Shown: one piece after another, positions 10,107 through 22,764 of the stretch
Layout: the number at the start of each line of letters is the position of its first letter
How positions within the stretch are numbered: position 1 is the stretch's first letter
NCBI GenBank assembly: GCA_029204225.1
Contig: CM055113.1
Coordinates: forward strand, 34,212,362-34,276,361
Direction: 5' to 3'
Length of the DNA stretch: 64,000 nucleotides
DNA from: Diphasiastrum complanatum
Lineage: Eukaryota > Streptophyta > Lycopodiopsida > Lycopodiales > Lycopodiaceae
Notes under the pieces: model-generated
What the model saw: only the letters and a program-made list of their open reading frames with translations
Told to the model about the DNA's origin: nothing
Database searches by the model: none
Made by a program: the position numbers and the translations under genes

Positions 10107-10835
10107 CTCTCTGCCATTTCGAATGCCAAATCGTGCATATACATCGCTCTCTTCCATATCCTCAATGTTACTGACCAGACTTCCTTTCATGCTAGTTTTA
10201 GAGCTATCCAAATCAAGCTGATCAGATTCGATTTCTGTTTCTTCTAGTCCCAATTCACCCTCTACTTTACAATCCTCCTCTCCAGAGATCTCAGCTGCAC
10301 AAGGATCTTCCATTTCCATGTCTTGCACAGCTAATATATCACCTCGATTGGCAGCCATCTTGAATATCCTTGCTTGTGTGTGATCCTCCTCCTTGGTATT
10401 CCTGGGAAATGAAAGCATACCAGTATCACACAGCTCATGTCACAATCGCTCTTGCACTTGGGCATCTGCCACGGAATCTCTAGTGAAAGAATAGTGCCTT
10501 GCCTCTTCATTTGCAGCCCGTGTAATGCAAACTCTTTCAGATTTGTTGTATCCTGACGCAATTTTACACAGTGGAGCAACATCCACTCTGTCAGCTCCCA
10601 CACAGACACGACCCTGTGCAGCAGCGGCCGCCATGCGCCTTAAAGCGCAGAAATCCTGGCATGTATTCTTGGGCGATTCTGAGCTGCTGGCTGTCCTCAT
10701 CGTCGGTGCAAAGTTGCCATTGCTGCTCGCTGGGCTACAAGACATTGTTGGACAGGAAGAATCGATCGCTAGTGCAAGCAAAGCAGAAGGCGAAGGCGAA
10801 GAAGAATATGAAGAGTAGAAGAATGCGAGAGCCAT
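10107..10835 (-). CDS. Unrecognised gene, two 5' exons, organelle-presequence-like N-terminus
   Basis: Exon-like block 1 (10835 to about 10444) starts with ATG and encodes MALAFFYSSYSSSPSPSALL followed by a Ser/Ala-rich, acid-poor stretch of about 60 residues, typical of chloroplast or mitochondrial presequences; it ends DSVADAQVQERL. Block 2 (10401-10107) follows a CCCAG acceptor, encodes KEEDHTQARIFKMAANRGDI and an acidic segment (EMEDPCAAEISGEEDCKVEG), then SDVYARFGIRNGREV, and ends at GTATTT. The phases join if block 1 ends TT and block 2 supplies G (Leu), but the implied intron (10402-10443, 42 nt) is shorter than usual plant introns. So either the donor is misplaced or the gene is damaged. 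No known family was recognised. Its 3' exons were not found. A motif shared with 9150-9205 lies just upstream. Confidence 0.55.
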
Positions 10836-10845
10836 GGAAGGGAGA

Positions 10846-10896
10846 AAATTTTTTCAAACAAAAAGGGTTCCCGAGCAGCGTGAGCTGCCCGTGAAA
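10846..10896. repeat. Dispersed ~50-bp motif, copy 2
   Basis: Partner of 9150-9205, located 11-61 bp upstream of the minus-strand ATG at 10835, where a leader or core promoter would be. Confidence 0.6.
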
Positions 10897-11885
10897 CACT
10901 ATTCTTTTACATAATATAGATGCAATGATAAACTTTACAATCTACATATAAAAAGTAGAGGAATCACATAAGATTCTAAGGTATTGTCGAAGCATTTATA
11001 TGCAAGGATACATAGGCAAATACTTCATGAAGAATAACATAGTTTCAAGATATATCACATTTGACGTGCATATGATACACAATTGTGAATCTATTAGGAA
11101 AATCAACCTAAATCTATCAGAAAAAGCAATGCGGGATCAAATCAGGGATATAAAATTGCATTATACTCTCAATCTACTAATTAATCTACAACTTTAAGAG
11201 TGATTTTAATCTTTAATATTAGGTGTCCAAGCAGTACAATTTGGAGTAGTTAGATGCTCAAGAATAAGTATCATAAACAATTGGAAAGGTTATTCTTGTT
11301 GACCTATCCAGAAGCTTTCGTTACTAAACATAGTCATTTGCAATATAATGACCTGTTATATAGTTGATTTTTGATAACATGATGTAAGAAAGAGTTTGTA
11401 AAACTACATTTCCATGCTACAAATAAGAGTTCAATTGTTTTTTTTGCATAACTTTTGATATCGTATGTACCTTTTCTGAATTCTCAAAATGCTTTTTTTC
11501 ATTCTTCATAAAAAGAATAGCCAATCTAACCAATCTTTATGATATAATATCTTCTACTTCATTTATTTTTTGTTGCTTCTTGTTTATGAATTAAGATCTC
11601 GAATGTTGATTAAAGTTTCTTGTTTCTTTTTGTTTCTAAAATTTTTCTTGTCAATTGTCATTTGCTTCTTGGTACGCATCAGGTCTACCCATGAGAATTC
11701 AGATTCTTATGAAATCAAATAGCAACTTATGCATGTGTATTGATGATATCACAAGCAGTGTTGGTTGGTGAAGATTTTTGTTTCAATTTTCATTGTTTTC
11801 GTAAGGATTATTTCATCGCATGTATTTTTTGTTATAAACTCTACCTAATGAAAGTACTCACTCTTCAAACTAAAATGTGAAATTG

Positions 11886-11886
<1 letters not shown>

Positions 11887-11927
<41 letters not shown>

Positions 11928-11935
11928 TGTGCACG
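11887..11935. repeat. (CA)n microsatellite
   Basis: About 19 CA units followed by GTGTGTGC, which makes a small CA/TG palindromic junction. Confidence 0.95.
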
Positions 11936-13084
11936 GGCGCGGGTGCACGCCTATGTATTTTTTTGGCTTTGTTTGAAATGTTGCATTTGTAGTCATCACA
12001 AGTTGTTTGTTTGGCTTTGTAGTGTGTATTGGCAAATGCCTTTTGTAATTATAAACTTGTTTGTTCATTGCTAATGCCATGACTCCAAATTTGTGCGACT
12101 CTCTTCAGATATGTGGGAGTGTTGACTGTGTTGGCCCTACTTAACGAGTTGAACTCTTTATTTTCCTTTGGAACCAATGAAGAGCATTTTGTGGATGTTT
12201 TTTGTTGTGATTAGATGAACTTATGCATGTTGAAAATGAAGTCTTAATACAATGTCATTTTTTGTGCAGCTTATCGATGATGACAAAAAATGTTTTTTAG
12301 AGGCAAATTATACATTTGAAATTCGGAAGGATTGGGATTGACAAGGCATCCCTATCACCATGCCCACATGCAAGCATTGCCATGTATTTTTTAGTTCTTG
12401 TCACAAGAGAACTTGATAGAGACTTCAATATGTATAGATGTTTTGTTATATATATTTTTTGTGGAGATAATTCAACCTTTTTATTTGTTTTAATGTATTT
12501 AGTCTCATAGTATTTTTAGTGCTTTTTTTGAAGATTTTGTAGTTTGTTATTTTTTAGTCATGTAAAATAGTAGATGAGCGCTTATATTTCTCACTTCAAG
12601 TTCATCTAGCTTGTATTGTCCTCAAATATTTAATACTAGATGTGCTTAGGATAGAGAGAAATGTGGCAAACTTTTTGTTAAAAAGCTTGAGATTTCAATA
12701 AAGTTATTTTTTCTTCTTCTTGTGGACACTTCTAGTTTAGGCTAGTTGATTATGGATAAGTGTACAAGTTTAATAAATGTATACATTGAATGAAAGCATT
12801 GTCACAAGGTGGTAGAATTTGACATGTATACTAGGTTTCTAGATAGGGCACAATGCAAATTTCCCATAATCATTAAGAGTTAAAAAAAGCAAATACCCCC
12901 ATAGTAAAATTTCTAAACTTGAAATTCCCAACCATCCCATGAGGGGGGAAATATAGATTTCATGTGCTGAAAAGAGAAAAGAACAAGATTAATTATTACG
13001 TTCATCAAATATGTGACATATGTAAGAGGGAACTTAAAAAAAAAATGCAAGATCTTGGGTATTGATGATATGATTGTGGCAGTT

Positions 13085-13136
13085 GGATGACTTTATATCC
13101 ACTCAATTTTGGATGACTTTATATCCACTCAATTTT
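13085..13136. repeat. 26-bp unit, two tandem copies
   Basis: GGATGACTTTATATCCACTC plus AATTTT occurs twice in a row with no mismatch, pointing to a recent local duplication. Confidence 0.95.
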
Positions 13137-13889
13137 GGTCTCTATGCCATTTTAGAAAACTTGAGTAAGATGTTTAATAAATTTATATTATTTATTACAA
13201 ACTTTGTTGGTATCTAAAATAATGTGTATGGAGTTGACTTCCCATGCATGTCCTTTCTAGTAATCCTATAAGTATCATGGAGTTTGAGACTCAAGTTAGC
13301 TGTTAGAGCTTTTTCCTTAACCAAAGGTGAATATAGATTAAGTCTTGCTAGCTCAAGCTAACTAATTCTAGCTAGCTTTAGATCGATCCTTGTTAGCTAG
13401 GATTGTGCACGAATGTTTCTTGTGATATTTTGTTCTCTTGAATGAAGCTAGTGAAAGTTGTATCCTAAGCATTCTCAAGAATCTTCTTTTGAATGTCATT
13501 GTTAGCTTGCTCAAATGTAAATTGAGTTGATACATCAAGCATAGGGCTTTCTTTTGGCCTATATTGTTCTAAAGAATCATGGATAAATTGTTTTCAAGTT
13601 AGTTCTATCATCCTCGTAGATAATTGAATTCTCTCAATAGTTCACTTTTATGTAGATTTGGATGTGCTAGAATTCTTTCCGGAAATACTAGCTTATAAGA
13701 TTCATCAATGACACAAATTTCTATGTGCAGCTCTTGGTAGAGAATAGAAAGACCTATGTCAATCTATGATACATCTAATTGCTTTACTTAGAGCGTAAGT
13801 CTTCCCTAAATGTTTGAGCATAACTTAAGCTCCTATTAGATAACTGAATTTGTCCAATGCGTGATAAATGGTATGGCATGCACTTTTGT

Positions 13890-15789
13890 TACACCATGGG
13901 AGAACTTTGACAACAAATGTGATTTGGTCTCATTAGGATTGGAGACTCTATATCATTACGACCTACAAAGATGGTGATAGATGTATTGGCCTGAGACCGT
14001 CTAGCTATATGGTGTATCAATTCACTTTTGAAAGCTTGTTTGGGTGAGGATAGGGTACAATGACATTTTATCAAGATCATGATGATTATGAACATGATGA
14101 AGAACATAACCATATGACATACAATCAAATTTATAATTTGGTGCAATATGGCCCTCCCAACATCTTGATGGTAGGGCCTCACAAGCCATTACGTGAATTG
14201 AAAAGCACCTCTGATGTTTTCATGCAACATCTTTATTATCCTGTCAATTTCATGAGACATCACATGCATGTGAAGGACATAGTCTATGTAGAGGCCGCAA
14301 AGCTTCCTCGAAACTAGTTGGTTAGCCGCAACTTTAGGGTGAGCTTACTTCAATTTTTTATGTTTAAAAATAGAAATAAGATTCAATCCCAATCAATTAG
14401 CAAATCCGAATAACAATAAGATAGAAAGGAAACATGAGAGATGGAGCAAGAAAAAAGAGCAAGGACATCCAAATACAATTTGGTAGAATTTCTATCTTCT
14501 TAATTGATCATAATAATTAAACTACAAAGCACCACTTGGCCTCAAAGCCTATTGGCCAAATCGTACCTCCCTCCTTATTTGAATTCGAATTTTAGGGGTT
14601 AGGCCCTATGACATTTAATTCATGCACTTGGCCTAAGGTACTTTTATTAACATCTAATAATCAAATAACCATGTGATCATCGTGTTGGAGTTATAATAGG
14701 GTGCCAAATCTCTCACACTTATTTAGTAATGTAGATCTATGATCTAAGTAAGAATTAGCTTGTCTCGATATTCGCAAATCCCCCAACAATAAACATTGAC
14801 AATTGATGTGACTCTCTATCGACAATGTGTGTATTTCTTACAATTATGTTGCATATGGGTGGTTATCGTTTTTTGAGCAACATTACTTAAGCAACTAGTG
14901 GGCTTTTGAGCGATGGTTGTTTGACATTTCTAGTTGTGGGTATGAAATGTTTCAAAAGTGTTATAGAAGCTATCCATTCTCTACTTATCGGTATGATCCC
15001 AAAGGCATGTACACCTTCGTGGGCACCATAATCACAATAATTCTCTCAATCATGGTGTATGGTTCACCTAATCTACTTGAGAACGTCCTTGATGTTTTTG
15101 GGGTTAAACTTGTACAAATTGACTTAAATCTATATTCCAGCTTGTGGAAGATAGTTTTTGCCACTCTCCATGTTTCAAGTTTATTCTAGGTAATATGCTA
15201 TGTTTCTTCAATATATTGAATTGTTAATTGACCCTTGCCAAGTTTACGGTTTTGCTCCAAGATTTTACATGTTTTCAGGGTGAAGCAATTATTTTCCTTT
15301 TATAAAACACACATGCATATTATCTTGAAGATGGTGTTTTGCCTCCCAACCATTGACCAACTCTTGAGACTCTTAATTGCTATAAGTTTGAGACTTGGTA
15401 AAATTCTCTGGACTTCGTCGGTTGCCAATTTCGTGACTTCCTCAGCTACCATTGGCTTGATACATTCTACCAGTTTCGTCTTCTGTGACGTTCTTGTCGG
15501 TTTGCCCGTGGGTGCATATGCATACTTTGGAATTTTTGTCAAATTGATTTCGTCCTCATTTGTTTCATACCTAGGTGGCACTAAGATTTCTCCTAGCTAT
15601 TTGTGAGCTCTGTATTGGACAATCCAAGCATGGATGGTTAACTCTCGTGGATTTACATTCGTGCTATTAGCGGTCCCGGGTGATTGTTCAGATGGATCAA
15701 CGTAAGATAGTGGGCGAGCATGATGGCGAGTAATAGACAGGGCGAGTAATCACAGTGGGTGAGTAATAAAATTATGACAAAATCATTGC
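13890..15789. other. AT-rich DNA with a few longer frames, none recognised
   Basis: Frames of about 85-120 codons occur at 14060-14317 (+), 14917-15189 (+) and 15235-15606 (+). None shows a family motif I can name. The stretch ends at the broken edge of a minus-strand copia RT. Confidence 0.45.
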
Positions 15790-18350
15790 GTCCATACTGC
15801 ACTCATGGTGCTTGATTAAGACCATAAAGGGCCTTTCGTAGTCTGCACACTTGATTTTCATGTCTCTTAACAATGAAGCCTTGTGGTTCAACCATGTATA
15901 CCTCCTCTTCTAAGTCACCATTCAAGAACGCGGACTTTACATCCATTTGGTGGATTTTCCATCCAAAATTTGATGCCAATGCAACTATAAGGCGTAGTGT
16001 GGTCCATTTTTCTATAGGACAAACATCTCTTCGTAATCAATGTGTTTACCTTGCTCATAACCCTTTACCACCAAGCGTGCTTTGTATTTTGCAATTGAAC
16101 AGTCTGCATGAAATTTTGTTCTATACATCCATTTATTATCAATGGGTTTCTTGCCCGGGTGGAAGATCAACTAAGTCCCACGCACCATGTTTGTGGATTG
16201 CATCCATCTCCTCTTCCATGGCCCTTTGTCATTCCTTAAGGTCCTTTGCCTCATCATAGGTTGTTGGCTCTTGACACTTATGATGTCACTCATAAGAGCA
16301 TTGTTCACATGGTAATAATCAGGAGTTTTCCTCTCCCTCATTGATCTTCTCACATCACCTTGCGAGCTCGATCCTAGTAGGTTCATCTTCGCATTTTTCA
16401 TGATGTTATCATACCATTTAGGTCTCTTCAACTCGGGTGATATACTTCTTGGTGAGTAGGTATTCCAAGGAGTGTCCAAATATAACCTTTTGCTTCCCAC
16501 AGGTTTCTCTTTCACAACACCAATCGACAAATATCTCCCCCTTGGTTCATAGATGGGTGGAGTTCGATCATGTTCCCCTTCAAGGACTTGATCCTCATGC
16601 GGGATTTCTTGTGGAGAACCTTCCTCATCTTCTTTTAGGATAGTAGGAAGCCTCTTGATATCACCATCAACTTTTGTATGATCATCCTCATCAAATCTAT
16701 GCATTTCGTCAAAGATTTTACTAGTGTGGATCTTCCGCATTACTGGATCAAAACACCTGTAAGCCTTCATCTTCTCGTCATACCCAACAAAGATGCATTG
16801 ATTGACTTCACATCAAGCTTTCTTCGCTCCTCTTTTGGCATGTTCACATAGGCTTTACATCCAAAAATGCAAAACTTGTCGATTTTTGGCTTCATTCTCG
16901 TGAGTGCCTCTTCGGGAGTTACATTGAACCGTGGTAGTGGGTCTCTTATTTTGCAAGAACGTTGATGCATTGCATGCCTCTGATCAGCATAAATTTTGTA
17001 AGCCCATTTGCTTCATCATAGAGCGTGCACTCTCTACAATGGTGCAATTTTTCCTCTCAGCTACTCAATTGTTATGTGGCGTATGTGCTGGAGTAAATTG
17101 CCTCTTGATCCTGTGTTCTTTGGAAAATGCCTCAAAATCATTTAATTTGTATTCACCCCCTCTATTAGATCGTAGCACCTTTATATGTGTATCCAGCTAG
17201 TTCTCCACTAAGGCCTTGAATTCTTTGAAGCAAGTCAATGCATCCAATTTGTTCTTCAAGAAGTAGACCCATGTCTTCCTGGAGTAGTTGTCAATGAATG
17301 TCATGAAGTACTAGGCTCCTCCCAATGACATGGTCTTCATAAGGCTGCACTAGTCACTATGGATGAGTTCAAGTGGCTTCTTCGCTCTAGCAATTTCCCC
17401 CTTTTTGAATTTCTCTCTATGGTGCTTCCCATCATGCATCATTCACAAATGGAATGTTGCTCATCCTATATTGTAGGTAGTTCACTTACCATCTTCAATT
17501 TGGACATCAACCGTAGACTTCCATAGTTCAAATGACCCATTCTTTTGTGCCAAAATTCAGATTGTGAAGCTATTGATGAAGCTAAACCATATTCTCCAGG
17601 TTTGGCCACATAACAATTGTCTTTGACAAAATCAACCTTTAGACGTTGATTTGCCATGATCCCCACTAAAAGCAAGCTCTTTGTGAGTCCAGTGTACGTA
17701 AAACACATTTGAAATGTTCTTAATCTTACCATCAGAAAACTGCACAGACACATTGCCGACGCCCTGAATCTGGCATTCCTCCCCATGACTTGCCTGAACT
17801 TCTGCCCATCATGGATTGGCGAGAAGTTCTCAAACCAATCACGCTTCCCAGTCATGTGCCTAGTGGCACCTGAATCAATGAACCACCTAGCACCATCGTC
17901 CACCTGAGATGCCAATGTCGATGAGGAGACATTGGTTTTGTCGTCCTTTCCGTCATTCTCAACAATGTTGCTTTGTTGCTTCACTTTTCCTTGCTTGATA
18001 TCTGCTTTCTTATTGTAGCACTCCCGCACCTAATGTCTTGGCTTGTGGCAATAGCACTTGTCTTTCTTCTTCTTCAACTTTGATGAGGACTCTCCCCGGT
18101 CGTCATCATCCTTGCACTTTCTTGGAATGCATTTCCACTCCTTTTGGTTGCCTTTGGCCACCAATGCCTGGTCTTCTTGAGTGGTATGCCTCGATTTGAT
18201 TAACGATAGCGCTCTTTGCACCTTTCTAGTATAAGTCCTCATGTATGCTGGAGTGGTATTGCGCCTCATCTTGATGCCCACAACGATGTCCCATAGCTCT
18301 TTCTCCATGAGAAGGCTCTTCATTTTGAACTATCAGATATTACCTATCCA
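15790..18350 (-). pseudogene. Ty1/copia gag-pol, 3'-truncated within RT
   Basis: Read right to left: gag (18345-18030) with KSLLMEKELWDIV and TRKVQRALSLIKSRH, then an internal gag deletion, then the nucleocapsid CYCHKPRH(stop)VREC, which has lost one residue of the CX2C spacing. Protease is ARWFIDSGATRHMTG at about 17880. The GAG-pre-integrase segment SEFWHKRMGHLNYGSLR is near 17530. The integrase has TFIDNYSRKTWVYFLKNK, then RSNRGGEY in place of RSDNGGEF. Its C-terminal part runs through the FVGYDEKMKAYRCFDP region. RT follows with YKARLVVKGYEQGKHIDYEE and HQMDVKSAFLNGDLEEEVYM, and stops after RKALYGLNQAP near 15795, before the YVDD motif. Many stops and shifts make it inactive. The catalytic end of pol, RNase H and 3' LTR are missing, which suggests a later insertion or deletion at about 15790. 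Confidence 0.85.
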
Positions 18351-19480
18351 ATTTGCTTGCCTTGCCCAAAATCCCCTCATTGATGTTGGCCATCTCCAAA
18401 ACACTTAGAAACCCACATGTAGGCTAAAAAGAGTATGCCAAAGCCAATGGCGATGCCAAAATTTCAAAAATAATGACCTGCACTTTTTAGCTTATTAGGC
18501 CACCTGCCGCTTTCGCCAAATCGAATGCCAAGACGGTTTCTGTTCCAGAAATGCCTTTAGGCACACACTCCTACCTCCACGCTCCCTTTTGGCATCCACC
18601 AATCACTTTCACACTTAGTTTGGACATACTGTACTTGTAGGTATAGTCCAGGTGTCTTTCGTTTAGAGGCTATAGCCTTTTGTTTGGCCAAAAACGGCTA
18701 AAGGACTTGGGGCCTCTTTAACATTTGAACTGTTTCTTCAAACTGAAGAAATTCCACTCTTCATGAAAATTCGGACCCAACAAACACCTCAATTTGAAAT
18801 TTTTTATTGAAATTGAAGGCTTACATTTTCTTCACTCCCTTGCATTTGAAGTTCAGGAAATCAACAGTCTGCAGCAGACCCGCGCGCCGAAGGGCTCTCT
18901 GAGGGTCGCGCGACCCTCCCACGCCATCTCCATCCTTCCCTTTCCTTCTACTCTATGGATGAGGATTTGGCTGTTTTGCTCTGTGGATCGATTTTGCTCC
19001 CTATCAGCCTCACGGCTTCTTGCGGCCTCTTGGCAGAATATTTGCTTCCCTAGGGCGCTCCAGTAACACGATTTTACAACTTTGAAAAAGGTCAAGAATT
19101 GAGGGAGATCCAAGTTTTGTGCCTTCAAACCCCTGCTCAGAAACCAGCCAACTTTCTAAGCTGTTTCACCTGTTCTCTGATGGTTGTTTCTTCCACCTTT
19201 CTTCCTTACCTAGATCGCCCCACAACCGTAAGCTATTGCATATATGGGTTTGCAAATTGGTGCAAAAACCGCTACAAACCAAGCCGAAACGCCTTGAAAA
19301 TCCCTGATTTCCAGCCAGCAATTTTTGGTTCTCCAATTGTTCAGCTTTTGATTCTCGTGAGTTTTTCACCCCACGAACTCCTTCCTTCTTGGAATCTGTA
19401 TACCGCCCCAAGTGCCAAAGCACATCACCATAGGATGATTCCCCCAGCAACTGATCCCGGTTTTATACACTCACAAGGCT
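18351..19480 (-). other. Probable 5' leader of the copia remnant, unrecognised sequence
   Basis: Lies between the gag start near 18345 and a primer-site-like sequence at 19477-19489. It has no clear coding motif, although frames of about 90 and 160 codons occur by chance at 18853-19128 (-) and 19099-19593 (+). Confidence 0.4.
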
Positions 19481-19489
19481 CTGACACCA
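19477..19489 (-). promoter_or_regulatory. Decayed tRNA-iMet primer binding site
   Basis: The plus strand reads GGCTCTGACACCA; its reverse complement TGGTGTCAGAGCC differs by one base from the copia primer site TGGTATCAGAGC. The order fits the minus-strand copia pol at 15790-18350, with the remains of a 5' LTR expected to the right. Confidence 0.6.
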
Positions 19490-20779
19490 AGTTCAATTTG
19501 AAAAACAAAAATTCATACATGAAGAGCTCTCACACCAACAAGCAACCGGTTACTCATTTAATTGCTCTTAACTGTACAATATTTATAGATTAAGTATTTA
19601 CTAAGTAGGGCCTAGTACTAACTAGCCCTTCAGCCTAGTGCTTAGAGAGAGAGAAAACCTTTAAAGTTTAATGTTTGCCCTTTTTCAACTAATCTCCTAT
19701 TGGCATTGTTAACACTCTCTTTAGACAATCAGAAAACTACGTGCTCATCACATTTACTTTAAGGGATCTATTCCTTTCTTAAGAAGAGAGTTTGCTATTA
19801 AGGTATTATTCAGGATTGGCTTAAGTGGAGAGTTTAATGGATATTTCTGAACCTACTTTGGCAAAGCTACTTATCTCTTGTTGGAAATTTTCCATGACTT
19901 GCTCATTAGCTTCACGATGTTCCTTGCCTTGTGTAAAACAAGGCTCAATCTCGGAAAGTTTTAGGCTATAATTCTACTTTTGTGACTAATTCTAATGGAG
20001 AGATATGGTTATTCAAGAATTGGGTTCTTGGCTTGAATCACCTTTATTTATGTCTTTGATTGCTTTGGCCTGGCATGACTATCTATGCTTTTTGTGAGAA
20101 GCTAGAGTAGGCTGCTGGCAGCTCAACTATGGAAATGTCGTAGGAATGCATTATGCTAATAGCCTGTGGCTCGAGTGAGGTACTTTCTCAAAATGCAGAG
20201 CTTCCGACAGACGTGTTTACTCCATGTTCAAACAGCTGTGGAGCACGAGCGTGCTGATCTATGAGCCATTCTTTATTCTCTTCCTGCAGAGATCCGCTAA
20301 GATGGAACACATGTCCAACACAGGTCAACTCCATTGAATAGTTTGGATATACCCAATAGAGTTGAATTCTGCTTATGCCAATTAGGATTTTAAATAAAAT
20401 TTACTTTTAGGGATTTGTAAACCAGAACTGGCCATGTTTGTGTAAACCATAACTGGCCATGTATATGCCTGAAGCATTGATTTGGGAGAACATATATGTA
20501 TTCCAAGGTTGAATCATGGAAATAACAATTTTGCTATTCTGATTCTCCCACCTTAGAAAATCATTGTTGACATTAATCAATAAAGGATTGACCACATATG
20601 AATCTACTGAGCAATGTAAATTTCTCCAAAGGAATTGATATAAATCGATGGCATATTTTAAAATAAGCTTCCTATAGAGTGTTGGTTGATTGAGAGAATA
20701 TTCCCAATCATTATTCACATCCATATATTCCACACGAATTAGATACTGGCAGTTGAGTTCCAAAGAATCCATAGGAATA
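19490..20779. other. Possible LTR remnant and AT-rich spacer
   Basis: The first few hundred bases may be the 5' LTR of the copia remnant, but no second copy is present to define it. A 121-codon minus frame at 20407-20772 may be the decayed downstream part of the unrecognised ORF at 20780-21425; the rest shows nothing. Confidence 0.35.
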
Positions 20780-21425
20780 AGGTTATCCTACATAAGCCAC
20801 TTTAAGCTCTTGTAAAATGGATCCATGAGGCATCGAACAATAATCCAATGTATTGATACAGGTTGGATTTCTATGAAATAATGAAATCTCTTCATTGCTA
20901 GCAGTATCCATGTTGAATACCTCATACTCCATTAGATCATTGTCAAAAATAAAAATATTCTCAAAAGCTCCCAAATCAAATTGAAATGGTTCGCAGATCG
21001 GAATCTTAAAATAGCCACTCAATTCCAAAAAATGGAATATCGGTGCCATATAGTCTTCATTTTGAAAGTCAATGAATGCCTTAATCGAGTTTTTGTGAGC
21101 ATAACAATATTCTCAATTTGATGGTCCATAGTTGTTTGTCCATTGATCAGATTAAGACAATAAATCTTGTTCTGAACTTTGATGGTTGAAGTGAGACTCG
21201 ACAAGATGTTCAATATGAAGCCGGACCTTGTCTAGAACGTTAGGTTGCTCCAACTGACAATGATGATCAATTGACTCCTAGTTTTTGACATCAGACATTG
21301 CATCTTGACCTAAATCTTGACTTTCATCGTCGCTTTGCTCATCTACTTCATTGTTTTCACTTTATTCACGAGACTCATTATTAAGATCATCTTCATCTTC
21401 AGAAGTGTCTTCACTTTCATGCATC
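20780..21425 (-). pseudogene. Unrecognised decayed protein-coding segment with acidic N-terminus
   Basis: One minus-strand frame stays readable for about 210 codons with four internal stops. It opens with an acidic, Asp/Glu/Ser/Asn-rich stretch (MHESEDTSEDEDDLNNESRE, then NNEVDEQSDDESQDLGQD), continues HCQLEQPNVLDKVRLHIEHL, and ends in a hydrophobic/aromatic-rich part (MAPIFHFLELSGYFKIPI, then PFQFDLGAFENIFIFDNDL). The coherent composition across the stops suggests decay of a once-coding sequence rather than chance. I do not recognise the family. It abuts a copia LTR fragment on its right, so it may belong to a transposable element. Confidence 0.4.
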
Positions 21426-21429
21426 TGTG

Positions 21430-21829
21430 TAGAAAATGTACTTGTATATAGTCAGATTCATTTTAGAGAAATCTACACATGTATGAACTTGACTTTGACT
21501 AGAATCTAAGAAAAAGTCATTTTGGTCAATTTTCTTGTAATTAGCTTGCACTTCCATGTGAATGAGTAAATGCTCCCACATGTCAAGATGTTGTTCACAC
21601 GTGTGGATTTGGATATACTTGATAAGATGTACATATTCTCCTTTATCCTATTTTATAGGGAAGATGTGGAGACTAGCATTTGGATTCTAGCTAATAGGAT
21701 AAGTCGACTTTGATCTATGGGCACATCTTGCTCCTATTGGTGGATCTACATGATGTGGCACTCCCCACACATGTGAAGACCTGCTGGACCAGTATGCAGG
21801 TCATCCTTGTACTTGATCTATAAAGAGAT
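21430..21829 (+). repeat. LTR fragment of a plus-strand copia element (partner of 28348-28820)
   Basis: About 365 bp, from AATGTACTTGTATATAG to AGACCTGCTGGACCAGTAT, matches 28453-28817 closely. It lacks roughly the first 100 bp of the partner, so it is a truncated 5' LTR or a solo fragment. The nested minus-strand element starts right after it, at 21830. Confidence 0.75.
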
Positions 21830-22613
21830 TGTAGGATTTTGGTGGAAATGTGGTGAGCAGCGGAAGTGGTGAGCAGATGGTGATGAATCGGTAGTGCGAC
21901 AGTTACCAACAAGACAGTTCAAGATGAATTTGATACTACAATGCGCAATGGAACAAGATAGTAGAACGATGCACTCTGATTAGATTACAGAATACTGAGT
22001 ACAATGCTTGAAGCTGGGCGCAGAAAGAGTAGGCGCTCAAAAACCGCTTCAGCTAAAATTGTTGATGATAAAAAACTGGAATACTAGAATGTTAACTAAC
22101 TGATTCTACAAAACCTACTTAATCACTGATCCTTGTTACAGAATAATGTCTGAATCATTGTTACAAAAGATGCTTGTCAAGGTGTTGACTCCATCATTGA
22201 TGATTGGAAGTCAGTTGATTAGTGAATTAAAATCCTAAGTTAATCTACTTATAGTCCCATAGAAAGTAGCCATTATTTTAACTATATGTGGGTCAGATTT
22301 CTAATTTCAAAGGGTCGGATTTACACACTGGGTTGGATAATTTACAAAGGGTCGGATTAATTAGAATCGATCCAATCCGATCTAGGGTTGAAGATGCCCA
22401 GATATTTTTTGCCTCAATCCGATCCGATCCAGGGTCAAAAAATCACACTTTGATAGGATTGAAATTGGGTCTAAAAAATTTGATCCTGGATTTTTTGATT
22501 CTTTGCTAAAATTTTGATCCTTCGTAATTTTTGTGGTTTTCCGAAAATAAGTATAAATAGGTTTTAGGATGCTCATTACCTAATGGAATTGGGCTTGAAC
22601 ATGAAGTCAAACA
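21830..22613 (-). repeat. 3' LTR of nested copia element (784 bp)
   Basis: Starts TG, ends CA, and is followed on its inner side by CTCCCCCTT, the complement of a polypurine tract. It contains repeats of GGGTCGGAT and GATCCGATCC-type words that recur in the 5' LTR. Confidence 0.85.
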
Positions 22614-22764
22614 CTCCCCCTTAATGTGGATCCTGAAAAATTTCGATCTTTAGATTTAACATAAATATGAGATGATGCTCCTTTGATAGAGCCTTGGTGA
22701 AGTAATCTGCTGCCTATAATTTTTTTTCTGCAGTAAACCAGAGAAACCCTTGCTTTCGATATAC

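Larger units (their letters stand above)
10900..13880. other. AT-rich intergenic DNA without recognisable genes
   Basis: Both strands show only short low-complexity frames. Contents worth naming are a CA microsatellite at 11887-11924 running into GTGTGTGC, and a two-copy 26-bp tandem at 13085-13136. No transposon motif or tRNA was recognised. Confidence 0.6.

Noticed and set aside
14060-14317. 85-codon frame rich in Asp, Glu and His at its start
   Set aside because: No homology recognised and no neighbouring exon. The length is compatible with chance.
14917-15189. Possible UFD1-like N-terminus (GYEMFQKCYRSYPFS)
   Set aside because: Only about a dozen positions are suggestive, the following sequence does not match, and there is no supporting second exon.
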